Shown here: piece by piece, positions 1 to 10,193 of the stretch | Layout of the letters: each line of letters opens with the position of its first letter | Numbering within the stretch: the first letter of the stretch is position 1 | Assembly (NCBI RefSeq): GCF_003651185.1 | Contig: NZ_RCDC01000007.1 | Location: 186,001 to 250,000 of the forward strand | Length of the DNA: 64,000 nucleotides | Source: Stenotrophomonas rhizophila | Lineage (GTDB): Bacteria; Pseudomonadota; Gammaproteobacteria; Xanthomonadales; Xanthomonadaceae | Direction: 5' to 3' | Position numbers and translations under genes: made by a program | Notes under the pieces: generated by a model | The model's database searches: none | What the model saw: only the letters and a program-made list of their open reading frames with translations | Told to the model about the DNA's origin: nothing

Positions 1-581
1 TGGTAGTCGTGCTGGCGGACGCGGCCCACGTCCACGTAGCGGTAGTGCATCTGCCCGCCGGGGCGGGCGTCGCGCATGATCGCCAGGTTCAGCAGCAGCG
101 CGCTCTGGTCGCCGGGCTGCAGCGGGATGGGCTGGCGGCGCTCCTTCTTCAGATCGCCCAGCCACTGCGCGGTGCCGGCCTGCCAGTCGTAGGTGCCGGT
201 GACCTTCTTGCCGAGGAACAGCCCCTTGCGGACCGTGCTCTGGCTCAACGGCACATAGGTGCCGTTGCGGTTCTCGAACACCGTGCTCTGCTCCAGGTTC
301 AGGCCAAGCACGCTGGCAAAACCGCTGCGCCCGATCACCTGCATGTCCACGCGCCACTGGTCACCGCCGGTGTGGGTGACACGCATGGTCGCGTCGCCAG
401 CCTGTTTGCCCTTGTAGAGGGCCTGGTAGGTTGCGGTGAACGGCTGCAGCGGCGGCGCTTCCCAGCTCATGGCAGGCAACGCGGGCAGTGGTGGGGTGAC
501 CGTCTCCTGCGCGTGGGCAAGGGCGGCGGTGCACAGCAGGGATGCCATCAGCAGCACGGGCTTGAACAAAGGCGTTCTCAT
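1..581 (-). CDS. DUF3108 domain protein (partial, C-terminus cut by window edge)
   Basis: The reverse strand encodes a protein starting MRTPLFKPVLLMASLLCTAA, a clear Sec signal peptide ending near Ala-His-Ala-Gln. About 170 residues of a secreted beta-rich domain follow, and the frame is still open at the window edge. Stretches such as FTATYQALYKGKQAGDATM and the later GDQSALLLNLAIMRD match what I know of the DUF3108 family, periplasmic proteins of unknown function. It follows purN on the same strand after 67 bases, so it is probably the last gene of the purM-purN unit. That position is usual in Xanthomonadaceae. The function is unknown; the link to purine synthesis is positional only. Confidence 0.8.
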   Translation of the reverse strand, partial: MRTPLFKPVLLMASLLCTAALAHAQETVTPPLPALPAMSWEAPPLQPFTATYQALYKGKQAGDATMRVTHTGGDQWRVDMQVIGRSGFASVLGLNLEQSTVFENRNGTYVPLSQSTVRKGLFLGKKVTGTYDWQAGTAQWLGDLKKERRQPIPLQPGDQSALLLNLAIMRDARPGGQMHYRYVDVGRVRQHDY

Positions 582-648
582 GCGGGCCGGTCGGTAGAGG
601 AGGGGAAAGGATGCCAGCGCCGGGATCAGCGGCGTGTGTGCGCGGCGC

Positions 649-1302
649 TTATCGGTTCAGCTGTCCGGCGCAATCTAGGCGCAGCGGGCTAAACAGGGGG
701 TGACCATCGAGCTGGAGCTGACCTGCCTGTTCAGTTACGCGGCCGCTGACCAGCAGCGCCAGGCTGGCGATCAGCAGCGGATGCTCCACGGCCAGCACCC
801 GCAGGGCCAGCGCTTCGGGGGTGTCGCCGGCCTGCACCGGCACCCGGGCCTGGGCCAGCACCGTGCCGGCATCCAGTTCGGGCACCACGAAGTGCACGCT
901 AGCGCCGTGCTCGGCATCGCCGGCCTGCAGTGCGCGCGCATGCGTGTGCAGCCCTTTGTAGAGCGGCAGCAGCGAGGGATGGATGTTGACCAGGCGGCCA
1001 TCGAACCGGGCCACGAAGGCCGGGCCGAGGATGCGCATGTAACCGGCGCAGACGATCCAGTCCGGCGCGAAGGCATCCAGCGCATCGGCCATCGCTGCAT
1101 CGAACGCGGCGCGGTCCGGGTAGCCCTTGGGCGAGCGTGCCCAGCGCTGTGCCGGGCTCACCTTGAGCAGGGCCGAGGCATCGGGCTTGTCCGAGAGCAC
1201 GGCCACGACCTGCGCATCCAGCTGCTGCGCGGCGATGGCATCGAGGATGGCCTGCAGATTACTGCCCCGGCCAGAAGCGAGTACGGCGATACGGCTGCTC
1301 AT
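649..1302 (-). CDS. purN: Phosphoribosylglycinamide formyltransferase
   Basis: A 217-residue GAR transformylase. It transfers a formyl group from 10-formyl-THF to GAR in step three of de novo purine synthesis, in the cytoplasm. The start at [16 protein letters not shown] is chosen because the glycine-rich nucleotide site (GRGSNL, 11-16) must lie near the N-terminus and the length then fits the family. Catalytic features are visible: NIHPS with Asn107 and His109, and Asp144 in DAGTVLAQ. The ATG overlaps the stop of the upstream membrane gene by four bases, indicating translational coupling in a purM-membrane gene-purN operon. Confidence 0.96.
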   Translation of the reverse strand: MSSRIAVLASGRGSNLQAILDAIAAQQLDAQVVAVLSDKPDASALLKVSPAQRWARSPKGYPDRAAFDAAMADALDAFAPDWIVCAGYMRILGPAFVARFDGRLVNIHPSLLPLYKGLHTHARALQAGDAEHGASVHFVVPELDAGTVLAQARVPVQAGDTPEALALRVLAVEHPLLIASLALLVSGRVTEQAGQLQLDGHPLFSPLRLDCAGQLNR

Positions 1303-1793
1303 GCGGTCTGGAAGGCCGCCTTGACCGCGGGGCGCGACAGCACCACCAGGGTGAACACCCCCAGCGCAGTACCGAACGGCATGAAGATGCAGGCGATGCC
1401 GGCCACCACCATGCACAGCAGGTAACGCCGGCGCTGCGCCAGGCACCGCCCGGCATAGGCCATGTAACCGGCCAGCACCAGCCCGGCAGCGCAGCCCAGC
1501 CCGCCGATCAGCACGAACACCCAGCCGAGCAGGCGCGGATCGAACGGGGGCGGTGCCTCACCCGGCGCCAGCGGCGCCGGCGCGGCGAAGATCACCGCCA
1601 CGCCCATCAGCAGGTAGATCAGCGGGAACAGCGAGAACAGGGCGGTCAGGCCAGCCACCACGTAGTGGAAGACCGACAGCAATTGCAGCTGCGAGGTATC
1701 CACCGCCGCGGCCGGTACGACCGGCGCCGCTGCGGTGGGCAGCGACGGCGGTTGGGCAGGGAACTCCGGGCCGGGCTCCGTCACCTGGCTCAA
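1299..1793 (-). CDS. Small membrane protein between purM and purN
   Basis: A 164-residue protein. A proline-rich cytosolic leader of about 35 residues is followed by about four hydrophobic segments (roughly 42-70, 92-112, 122-137 and 138-152). I do not recognise a named family with certainty; it resembles short DUF4870-like membrane proteins. It overlaps both purM and purN by four bases, so the three are co-translated. The pairing of a membrane protein with purine genes recurs in Xanthomonadaceae, but no role is established and no catalytic motif is visible. Confidence 0.8.
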   Translation of the reverse strand: MSQVTEPGPEFPAQPPSLPTAAAPVVPAAAVDTSQLQLLSVFHYVVAGLTALFSLFPLIYLLMGVAVIFAAPAPLAPGEAPPPFDPRLLGWVFVLIGGLGCAAGLVLAGYMAYAGRCLAQRRRYLLCMVVAGIACIFMPFGTALGVFTLVVLSRPAVKAAFQTA

Positions 1794-2845
1794 CCGATCT
1801 TGACGCGTTCGGCGCCGTCGGCGCGGGTCACTTCACCGATGGTCCAGTGCTCCAGGCCCTGCGCGGTCACCGCGGCACCGACCGAGGCGGCTTCGTTGGC
1901 AGCCACGATCAGTACGAAGCCGATGCCGCAGTTGAAGGTGCGCCACATCTCGCTGTCGGCCACGGCGCCTTCCTTCTGCAGCCACTGGAACACCGGCGGC
2001 AGGGTCCAGGCGTCGGCCTTGATGTCCAGGCCCAGGCCGTCGGGTACCACGCGGATGATGTTTTCCGTCAGGCCGCCACCGGTGATGTGGGCCATGCCGT
2101 GGATCGCCGCGCCGTGGGTCTTCAACAGCGCCAGGATCGGCTTGACGTACAGGCGGGTCGGCGCCATCAGCGCATCGACCAGCTTGACCCCGCCGTCCAG
2201 CTCCAGATCGGCCGGCTGACCGGCGCGGTCATAGATGCGGCGCACCAGCGAGTAGCCGTTGGAATGCGGGCCGGAGGAGGCGATGCCGATCAGCACGTCG
2301 CCGGCGGCCACGCTGGCGCCGTCCTTCATGTCACTCTTCTCGACACCGGCAACGGTGAAGCCGGCCAGGTCGTACTCGCCCGGGGCATACATGTCGGGCA
2401 TTTCAGCGGTTTCACCGCCGATCAGCGCGCAACCGGCCTCGGTGCAGCCGTTGGCGATGCCGCCCACGACCGCCGCAGCGGTATCGATGTCCAGCTTGCC
2501 GGTGGCGAAATAATCCAGGAAGAACAGCGGCTCGGCACCCTGGACCAGCACGTCGTTCACGCACATGGCGACCAGATCGATGCCGATCGTGTCGTGGCGG
2601 CCCAGCTGTTGTGCGAGCTTCAGCTTGGTGCCCACGCCGTCCGTGCCCGAGACCAGGACCGGCTCGCGGTACTTGTTGGAGAGGTCGAACAGGGCGCCGA
2701 AGCCACCCAGTCCGCCCATGACTTCCGGGCGGAAACTGCGCTTCACCAGCGGCTTGATGCGCTCGACCAGCTCATTGCCCGCGTCGATATCGACACCGGC
2801 GTCGCGGTAGGTCAGGGGAGAGGGGTTGGACGGGGAATTGGTCAC
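1790..2845 (-). CDS. purM: Phosphoribosylformylglycinamidine cyclo-ligase
   Basis: AIR synthetase, 351 residues, which closes the imidazole ring of FGAM to AIR with ATP (step five of purine synthesis). Family features include the N-terminal [11 protein letters not shown] (13-23), the ATP-site loop [10 protein letters not shown] (66-75) and the central GGETAEMP segment. Length is typical. It heads the operon running into the membrane gene and purN, and is divergent from the DUF2066 gene. The intervening 108 bases must hold both promoters. Confidence 0.97.
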   Translation of the reverse strand: MTNSPSNPSPLTYRDAGVDIDAGNELVERIKPLVKRSFRPEVMGGLGGFGALFDLSNKYREPVLVSGTDGVGTKLKLAQQLGRHDTIGIDLVAMCVNDVLVQGAEPLFFLDYFATGKLDIDTAAAVVGGIANGCTEAGCALIGGETAEMPDMYAPGEYDLAGFTVAGVEKSDMKDGASVAAGDVLIGIASSGPHSNGYSLVRRIYDRAGQPADLELDGGVKLVDALMAPTRLYVKPILALLKTHGAAIHGMAHITGGGLTENIIRVVPDGLGLDIKADAWTLPPVFQWLQKEGAVADSEMWRTFNCGIGFVLIVAANEAASVGAAVTAQGLEHWTIGEVTRADGAERVKIG

Positions 2846-2953
2846 GGGCGTCGGCGCTGCGCTGGGGTGAAAGCGCGATTTTAACAGGCCACGTTGGCGC
2901 GCAGGCCCTATTCGGGCAACAATTCCCCCCGGATACGCTCAATGGAAGTCCTG

Positions 2954-4078
2954 ATGCGCCGCAGCCTCTTTTTCATGATGTTCCTCGCGCTTTGCCTGCC
3001 GGTGGCCTCGATGGCCCAGAGCGGCCTGCGCACCGAAGGCGATGTGGCCAGTGCCAGTGGCGCTTACGAGGCCGAGGTCCCGGTCAACAGCCAGGCCGAT
3101 TCGGACCGCAACGGTGCCCTGGCCAGGGCGCTGGGCAATGTGCTGGCCAAGCTCTCGGGCGACCGCAGCGTGATGAGCCGCCCCGGCGTGATGCAGGCCC
3201 TGCGCAATGCCAAGGATTACGTGGCCAGCTATGACTACCGCCAGGACCAGAGCACCTCGGCCGGTGGCGCGCCGAGCTACCGCACCATCCTGGTGGCGCG
3301 CTTCCGCGAGGATGACGTCGATGGCCTGATCTCGGCCCTCGGTCTGCCGCTGTGGCCGCAGCCCCGCCCGAAGCCGGTGATCTGGCTGGCCATCGACGAT
3401 GGTTCCGGCCCGCGCCTGGTGACCGTCCAGCAGGCCAATGCGGCCCGCCCGCTGCTCAACCGCGCCATCGAACGTGGCTACAAGCTGGGCCTGCCCTCGG
3501 GCAGCGCCGCCGAGCAGGCACTGGTGGGCGCGATCTGGCGCCAGGACACGGCCGCCGTGGCGCGAGCCTCCGCGCGCTATGCCCCGCCGATGCAGCTGAT
3601 CGGCAAGCTCTACCGCGATGGCAGCGGCTGGGTGGCCGATTGGGTGTTCGTCGATGGCGGCAAAGAACTGAACAAGTGGACCACCAAGGACAGCGACGCC
3701 CGCCGCGCGATGGCCAGCGGTGCCGATGGTGCCGCCGATGCGCTGGTGCGCCGGTACGCCAAGGCCGGGGCCGCCACCGGTGCCGCCGGGACCTACACGA
3801 TCGTGGTGCTGGGCCTGAACAGTGCCGAGGATTACATGCGCCTGGCCGCCGGCCTGCGGGAGACTGCCGTGGTCCGCAACGTCACTCCGGTGCGTGCCTC
3901 GGGCGACCGCCTGGAGCTGTCGCTGGAGATGACTACCGGGCTGGCCGGCCTGAACCGCATGCTCGGCGACAACGGCGTGATCGCGCCGACCGCGCCGCTG
4001 GCACTGCCGGTGCCGATCGATGAAACCAACCCCTCGGCCCTCCCGCCGCCCGCCAGCAACGAGTACCGCCTGCGATGA
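2954..4078 (+). CDS. DUF2066 domain secreted protein
   Basis: A 374-residue protein. It starts at MRRSLFFMMFLALCLPVASM because this gives a good Sec signal peptide (cleavage near SMAQ); longer in-frame starts would bury it. The mature part, beginning EVPVNSQADSDRNGALARAL, matches the DUF2066 family of periplasmic proteins of unknown function. Its stop overlaps the start of the PerM-like gene by four bases, and that gene overlaps hda in turn. The order DUF2066-perM-hda is common in gammaproteobacteria. Function unknown. Confidence 0.88.
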   Translation: MRRSLFFMMFLALCLPVASMAQSGLRTEGDVASASGAYEAEVPVNSQADSDRNGALARALGNVLAKLSGDRSVMSRPGVMQALRNAKDYVASYDYRQDQSTSAGGAPSYRTILVARFREDDVDGLISALGLPLWPQPRPKPVIWLAIDDGSGPRLVTVQQANAARPLLNRAIERGYKLGLPSGSAAEQALVGAIWRQDTAAVARASARYAPPMQLIGKLYRDGSGWVADWVFVDGGKELNKWTTKDSDARRAMASGADGAADALVRRYAKAGAATGAAGTYTIVVLGLNSAEDYMRLAAGLRETAVVRNVTPVRASGDRLELSLEMTTGLAGLNRMLGDNGVIAPTAPLALPVPIDETNPSALPPPASNEYRLR

Positions 4079-5247
4079 TCCTCACCCCCGAAGCGGAAAT
4101 CGCACAGTTCCTCAGGCGGTTGAAATACGTCCTGGTGGCGCTCGCCGCCGGCTGGGTGATCTGGCTGCTCGGCCCGATCCTGACCCCGTTCGTGCTGGCC
4201 CTCGCACTGGCCTGGCTGGGCGACCCGCTGGTCGACCGGATCGAGGCCACCGGCCGCTCGCGCAACACCGGCGTGGTGCTGGTGTTCGTGGCGATGATCC
4301 TGCTGATCACTGCCGCGCTGTTGATCCTGGTGCCGATGATCGAGCGTCAGGTCGCCACCCTGGTGGCGGCGATCCCGCAGGCACAGCAGTGGCTGATGGA
4401 AAAAGGCATCCCGTGGTTCGAGCAGAAGACCGGGCTGGAGATCATGCAGTGGATGGACCCGGACCGCTTGATTGAATGGGTGCGCAGCCACTGGCAGCAG
4501 GCCGGCGGCTTCGCCAAGACCTTCTTCGGCTACGTGCAGCGCTCGGGCTTCACCATGGTGACCTGGGTGGTCAACATCCTGCTGCTGCCGATCCTGGCGT
4601 TCTACTTCCTGCGCGACTGGGACAAGCTGGTCGAGCGCGTGGCCTCGATGATTCCGCGCAACCACGTCGGCACCATCACCAAGCTGGCGCGTGAATCGGA
4701 CGAAGTGCTCGGTGCGTTCATCCGTGGCCAGTTCCTGGTGATGATCGCGCTGGGCGTGGTGTACGCCGCCGGCCTGTCGCTGGTCGGCCTGAAGCTGGGC
4801 CTGTTGATCGGCCTGGTGGCTGGCCTGATCAGCTTCATTCCGTACCTCGGCGCGACCACCGGCATCGTCATGGCGGTCGCAGCGGCGCTGGTGCAGGCGC
4901 AGGGCTTCGATCTGAAGCTGTTGATCCTGGTCGGCATCGTGTTCACCGTGGGCCAGCTGCTGGAAAGCTACGTGCTGACCCCGCGCATCGTCGGCGACAA
5001 GATCGGCCTGCACCCGGTGGCGGTGATCTTCGCGGTGATGGCCGGTGGCCAGCTGTTCGGCTTCCTCGGCATGCTGCTGGCCCTGCCGGTGGCGGCGGTC
5101 AGCAACGTGCTGCTGCGCTATGCGCATCAGCGCTATCGCCAGAGCGACCTGTATGCCGGTGAGAAATCGGCGATCGTTCTCGATGCCTACGTCGACACGC
5201 CCGGGATCGTGGTCGTGGGCAATCCGAAGGGGCCGGACGCGCAGTGA
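4075..5247 (+). CDS. AI-2E family / PerM-like membrane permease
   Basis: A 390-residue polytopic membrane protein of the AI-2E transporter superfamily (PerM/TqsA type). Two N-terminal hydrophobic segments (about 15-55) and one at 63-85 are followed by an amphipathic soluble stretch (about 90-150). A multi-helix C-terminal half follows, with glycine-rich GLKLGLLIGLVAGLISFIPY near 240-262. The family moves small molecules or ions; the substrate here cannot be read from sequence. It is coupled by four-base overlaps to DUF2066 upstream and hda downstream. Confidence 0.92.
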   Translation: MILTPEAEIAQFLRRLKYVLVALAAGWVIWLLGPILTPFVLALALAWLGDPLVDRIEATGRSRNTGVVLVFVAMILLITAALLILVPMIERQVATLVAAIPQAQQWLMEKGIPWFEQKTGLEIMQWMDPDRLIEWVRSHWQQAGGFAKTFFGYVQRSGFTMVTWVVNILLLPILAFYFLRDWDKLVERVASMIPRNHVGTITKLARESDEVLGAFIRGQFLVMIALGVVYAAGLSLVGLKLGLLIGLVAGLISFIPYLGATTGIVMAVAAALVQAQGFDLKLLILVGIVFTVGQLLESYVLTPRIVGDKIGLHPVAVIFAVMAGGQLFGFLGMLLALPVAAVSNVLLRYAHQRYRQSDLYAGEKSAIVLDAYVDTPGIVVVGNPKGPDAQ

Positions 5248-5954
5248 GTGTCGTTCCGCAGTTGCCGCTTGCCCTGCGCTACCCGCAGGACGAGCGGTTG
5301 GAGACGTTCATCGGTGCGCCGGATGGCGCGCTGGCGCAGCTGCGCGCCATTGCCGTGGGCGCCGCGCACGACTGGGTGTATCTGGAGGGCGCGCCGGGCA
5401 CCGGCAAGACCCATCAGGCGCTGGCGATGTGCTCGCTGGCCGAACAGGCCGGCCGCCAGCCGACCTACCTGCCGCTGAAGGCGGTGGTGGGGCGCACGCG
5501 CGCCGCGCTGGAATCGCTGGAAGGCCGCGACCTGGTCGCGCTGGATGGGCTGGACGCCGTGGCCGGGCAGCGCGAAGACGAAGTGGCGCTGTTCGATTTC
5601 CACAACCGTGCGCGCGCGGCGGGCATCACCCTGCTGTACACCGCGCAGCACGCACCGGACCAGCTCGGGCTGGTGTTGCCGGACCTGCGCTCCCGCCTGC
5701 AGCAGTGCGTGCGCGTGGTGCTGCAGCCGCTGGACGATGAAGGCCGCGCGGCGGTGCTGCGCGAACGCGCGGCGCGACGCGGCCTGGCGATCGATGAAGC
5801 GGCGATCGAATGGTTGCTGACCCGTACCGGCCGTGAGCTGGGCAATCTGGTCAGCCTGCTGGACTGGCTGGACCGCGAATCGCTGGCGGCACAGCGCCGC
5901 ATCACCGTGCCGTTCCTGCGCCAGGTCCTGGAAGACGGCCCGCACCTGTTGTAA
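5244..5954 (+). CDS. hda: DnaA regulatory inactivator Hda
   Basis: A 236-residue AAA+ protein that, with the DNA-loaded sliding clamp, promotes hydrolysis of DnaA-ATP after initiation (RIDA). The clamp-binding peptide QLPL is at residues 6-9, Walker A GAPGTGKT at 49-56, and Walker B-like VALDGLD near 97-103. There is no C-terminal DNA-binding domain IV, which separates Hda from DnaA. The start overlaps the PerM-like gene. A facing pair of GTAG repeats follows and probably ends the transcript. Confidence 0.95.
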   Translation: MSVVPQLPLALRYPQDERLETFIGAPDGALAQLRAIAVGAAHDWVYLEGAPGTGKTHQALAMCSLAEQAGRQPTYLPLKAVVGRTRAALESLEGRDLVALDGLDAVAGQREDEVALFDFHNRARAAGITLLYTAQHAPDQLGLVLPDLRSRLQQCVRVVLQPLDDEGRAAVLRERAARRGLAIDEAAIEWLLTRTGRELGNLVSLLDWLDRESLAAQRRITVPFLRQVLEDGPHLL

Positions 5955-5971
5955 CCATCCGGAAACGGACG

Positions 5972-6045
5972 GTAGATCCACGCCATGCGTGGATGCATCG
6001 GGTGCCGGCTCATCGTTGCCTCAGCCACGCATGGCGTGGCGCTAC
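5972..6045. repeat. Paired GTAG-headed palindromes (SMAG/REP type)
   Basis: A GTAG head at 5972 is followed by a hairpin (stem ATCCACGC / GCGTGGAT). After a spacer comes a second hairpin (stem GCCACGC / GCGTGGC) ending in CTAC at 6045, so the two units face each other. GTAG-headed imperfect palindromes are the hallmark of the SMAG repeats described in Stenotrophomonas maltophilia. The pair lies between the convergent hda and murU genes and could act as a bidirectional terminator or mRNA stabiliser. Confidence 0.8.
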
Positions 6046-6055
6046 CCTGGCAGGG

Positions 6056-7782
<1,727 letters not shown>

Positions 7783-7840
7783 GGACGGGTACGTCGAAGC
7801 GGCGCCGGACGGCGCGCGGGAAAGAAAAGAGCGGCGATGC

Positions 7841-8110
7841 TCAGCGCTTGCTGCTGAACAGCCGAAGCACGGCCAGGACCGCGACCGCACCGAGGATCGC
7901 GCCGATGAACCCCGCGGGCTCGCCGCGGGCATACCAGCCCATGTACTGGCCGAACCAGCCGGCCAGCAGGGCACCGACGATGCCGAGCACGATGGTCAGC
8001 AGACAGCCCATGCGGTTGTTGCCGGGCATGAAGAAGCGCCCGAGCAGACCGACGACGAAGCCGACCAGGATGATGTAGAGCCAGCTGGTGCTGCCAAACA
8101 GTCCGTTCAT
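7841..8110 (-). CDS. GlsB/YeaQ/YmgE family stress membrane protein
   Basis: An 89-residue protein made almost entirely of three hydrophobic, glycine-rich helices (about 8-27, 36-58 and 66-84), with the family-like segment FVVGLLGRFFMPG. Members are small inner-membrane proteins of the transglycosylase-associated (GlsB) family. They are often induced by general or acid stress, but their biochemical role is unknown. It sits alone between amgK and the M20 peptidase, all on the same strand. Confidence 0.9.
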   Translation of the reverse strand: MNGLFGSTSWLYIILVGFVVGLLGRFFMPGNNRMGCLLTIVLGIVGALLAGWFGQYMGWYARGEPAGFIGAILGAVAVLAVLRLFSSKR

Positions 8111-8132
8111 GCCAAAGACGTCAGTAGAGGGT

Positions 8133-8163
8133 GGACGCAGCCTAGCAAGGCCAGGCTGCGTCC
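8133..8163 (-). terminator. Hairpin terminator-like structure after the M20 peptidase gene
   Basis: A perfect 11-bp stem (GGACGCAGCCT / AGGCTGCGTCC) with a nine-base loop lies immediately past the M20 peptidase stop, in front of the GlsB-family gene. There is no T-tract, so a role as intrinsic terminator is inferred from position and stem strength only. Confidence 0.5.
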
Positions 8164-8170
8164 GCCAACG

Positions 8171-9664
8171 TCAGCAGCAGCCGTGGCCGCCGTGACGGGT
8201 GCCGCTGTCGGCGGCGACCGGCGAACCGCTGGTCTCGCCGCGCAGGCTGGCGGCATAGTGCTCGCTGATCACCTTGGACACGCACGAGGTCACGCGCTTG
8301 CCCATCGGGATGTGCAGGAACTCGTTCGGGCCGTGTGCATTGGAGTGCGGGCCGAGCACGCCGGTGATCATGAACTGCGCGCCCGGGAACTTCTCGCCCA
8401 GCATGCCCATGAACGGGATCGAGCCGCCTTCGCCCATGTACATCGCCGGCTTGCCGAAGAAGGTCTGGCTGGCATCGTCGATCGCCTGGGTCAGCCACGG
8501 CGCCATCGCCGGGGCATTCCAGCCGCTGGAGGCTTTTTCCAGGTCCAGCTTCACTTCCGCACCGTTCGGCGGATCGCGCAGCAGGGCTTCCTTCAGCAGC
8601 TCGCCACAGGCTTTGCCGTCAGCGGTCGGGGGCAGGCGCAGCGACAGCTTCACCGCGGTATGCGGGCGCAGCACGTTGCCGGCCGAGGCCAGCGGCGGAA
8701 GGCCGTCCACGCCGGTGACCGACAGCGCCGGGCGCCAGGTGCGGTTGAGCACCAGTTCGGCCAGGTCGTCGTTCATCGGGCGCAGGCCGTCGACCATCGG
8801 GAATTTCTCGAAGATCGCGGTGTCCACCACTTCGGCGGCACGCTTGGCCTGCTCCTGGCGCTCGGCCGGGATCTCGACATTCATGCCGTCGATCAGGATG
8901 CGGCCGGTGTTCTCGTCCTCGATGCGCGAGATCAGCTGGCGCAGCAGGCGGAAGCTGGACGGGATCACGCCGGAGGCATCGCCGGAATGCACGCCTTCGT
9001 TGAGCACCTTGACCGAGAAGTTGCCGCCGGTCAGGCCGCGCAGCGAGGTGGTGCACCACAGCTGGTCGTAGTTGGCGCAGCCCGAATCCAAACACACCAC
9101 CAGCGAGGGCTTGCCGATGCGGTCGGCCAGGTGGTCGACATAGGCGGGCAGGTCGTAGCTGCCGGATTCCTCGCAGGCTTCGATCAGGATCACGCAGCGC
9201 GCGTGCGGCAGGCCCTGTTCCTGCAGCGCCAGCACGGCGGCCAGCGAACCGAACATCGCATAGCCGTCATCGGCGCCGCCGCGGCCGTACAGCTTGTCGC
9301 CGCGCAGCACCGGGATCCACGGGCCCAGATCATCGTCCCAGCCGGTCATTTCCGGCTGCTTGTCCAGGTGGCCGTAGAGCAGGATGGTGTCGTCGCCGGT
9401 CTCGGCGCCGGAGGCCGGAACTTCCAGCAGCAGCAGCGGGGTGCGGCCCTCCAGGCGCACGACCTCGACGGTCAGGCCGGGCAGGTTCTGCGCCTTGGCC
9501 CAGGTTTCCATCAGGGTGACGGCCTGTTCCATGTAGCCGTTGGCGACCCAATCGGTGTCGAACATCGGCGATTTGTTGGGGATACGGATGTAATCGACCA
9601 ATTGCGGGACGATTTCGTTGTCCCACTTTTCACTGACGAATTGGCCGAGCTTGGCGCTGTCCAT
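8171..9664 (-). CDS. M20 family metallopeptidase (dipeptidase-like)
   Basis: A 497-residue cytoplasmic zinc peptidase of the M20 (ArgE/DapE/CNDP) family. Metal-ligand and catalytic positions are clear: GHLDKQPE (His99, Asp101), GGADDG (Asp132), ACEESGS (Glu165/Glu166) and a C-terminal HGPNE. The dimerisation (lid) domain is intact, and length matches the CNDP-like dipeptidase subgroup. No signal peptide is visible. The C-terminus ends in a His/Cys-rich tail (HGGHGCC), which may bind metal. The peptide substrate cannot be assigned from sequence. Confidence 0.93.
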   Translation of the reverse strand: MDSAKLGQFVSEKWDNEIVPQLVDYIRIPNKSPMFDTDWVANGYMEQAVTLMETWAKAQNLPGLTVEVVRLEGRTPLLLLEVPASGAETGDDTILLYGHLDKQPEMTGWDDDLGPWIPVLRGDKLYGRGGADDGYAMFGSLAAVLALQEQGLPHARCVILIEACEESGSYDLPAYVDHLADRIGKPSLVVCLDSGCANYDQLWCTTSLRGLTGGNFSVKVLNEGVHSGDASGVIPSSFRLLRQLISRIEDENTGRILIDGMNVEIPAERQEQAKRAAEVVDTAIFEKFPMVDGLRPMNDDLAELVLNRTWRPALSVTGVDGLPPLASAGNVLRPHTAVKLSLRLPPTADGKACGELLKEALLRDPPNGAEVKLDLEKASSGWNAPAMAPWLTQAIDDASQTFFGKPAMYMGEGGSIPFMGMLGEKFPGAQFMITGVLGPHSNAHGPNEFLHIPMGKRVTSCVSKVISEHYAASLRGETSGSPVAADSGTRHGGHGCC

Positions 9665-9715
9665 CTGAACTCCGGAGTGCTTTTGACAAGTCCCGCCATT
9701 CTACGCCTGCGCTGG

Positions 9716-9733
9716 GGTAGGTATTTCCCTACA
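9716..9733 (+). promoter_or_regulatory. GacA-box-like palindrome upstream of comEA and the GGA-hairpin RNA
   Basis: The sequence GGTAGG, six bases, CCTACA is an inverted repeat with the spacing of the Pseudomonas GacA box (TGTAAG N6 CTTACA), and nine of twelve positions match. In pseudomonads such boxes lie upstream of rsmY/rsmZ. Here it lies about 130 bases before the comEA start and about 480 before the hairpin array. It could instead be a site for another dimeric regulator; the match is suggestive, not proof. Confidence 0.4.
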
Positions 9734-9847
9734 CCACGTCGGGTGTTAGGCCTGCTGTGTGAAGGTGCCGTGGACGATAGGCTGTGTGTATGTGGCGAGG
9801 GACGCTGGAACCTTCGACAGGATTGCCGGCAGGGGCCGGTTCCGAGC

Positions 9848-9858
9848 CACAAGGAGTG
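9848..9858 (+). promoter_or_regulatory. Candidate CsrA/RsmA site covering the comEA Shine-Dalgarno
   Basis: The ribosome-binding site AAGGAG (9851-9856) lies seven bases before the GTG start of comEA. Its core sits in the loop of a small hairpin, CAC / GTG around AAGGA. An AGGA loop over the Shine-Dalgarno is the classic arrangement for translational repression by CsrA/RsmA. The three-pair stem is short, so this depends on the protein stabilising it. Confidence 0.4.
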
Positions 9859-9863
9859 ACACA

Positions 9864-10193
9864 GTGGGACCTTGGTTTTCGTGCAGGGCGCTGGTGCTGG
9901 GACTGCTGTTGAGCGGAATGGCCTTCGCGGCCGATCGGATCAACATCAATACGGCGGACGCGTCGACGCTGCAGCAGGGATTGGCGAACGTGGGGCCGAT
10001 GAAGGCCGAAGCGATCGTCGCGTACCGGCGACAACACGGCCCCTTCGAACACGTCGAGGATCTGGCGCGGGTGAAGGGGATAGGGACAGCTACCGTCGAA
10101 CGGAATCGACAACGGATGACGACCGGGGCCAGGCAGGCGCCGGCCGAGGCACCGCCCAGGAGGGCAGCGCCGGCCTCCGTACCAAGGCGCTGA
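9864..10193 (+). CDS. comEA: ComEA-family helix-hairpin-helix DNA-binding protein
   Basis: A 109-residue exported protein. The GTG start is chosen because AAGGAG lies seven bases upstream and the resulting N-terminus is a Sec signal peptide (about 1-22, ending AFAAD). The mature protein opens with ININTADASTLQQ and carries two helix-hairpin-helix motifs (around LANVGPMKAEAI and LARVKGIGTATV), the DNA-binding core of ComEA. In naturally competent bacteria ComEA binds incoming DNA in the periplasm. The basic, alanine/proline-rich tail includes codons that also form the first AGGA hairpin of the downstream array. Confidence 0.88.
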   Translation: MGPWFSCRALVLGLLLSGMAFAADRININTADASTLQQGLANVGPMKAEAIVAYRRQHGPFEHVEDLARVKGIGTATVERNRQRMTTGARQAPAEAPPRRAAPASVPRR

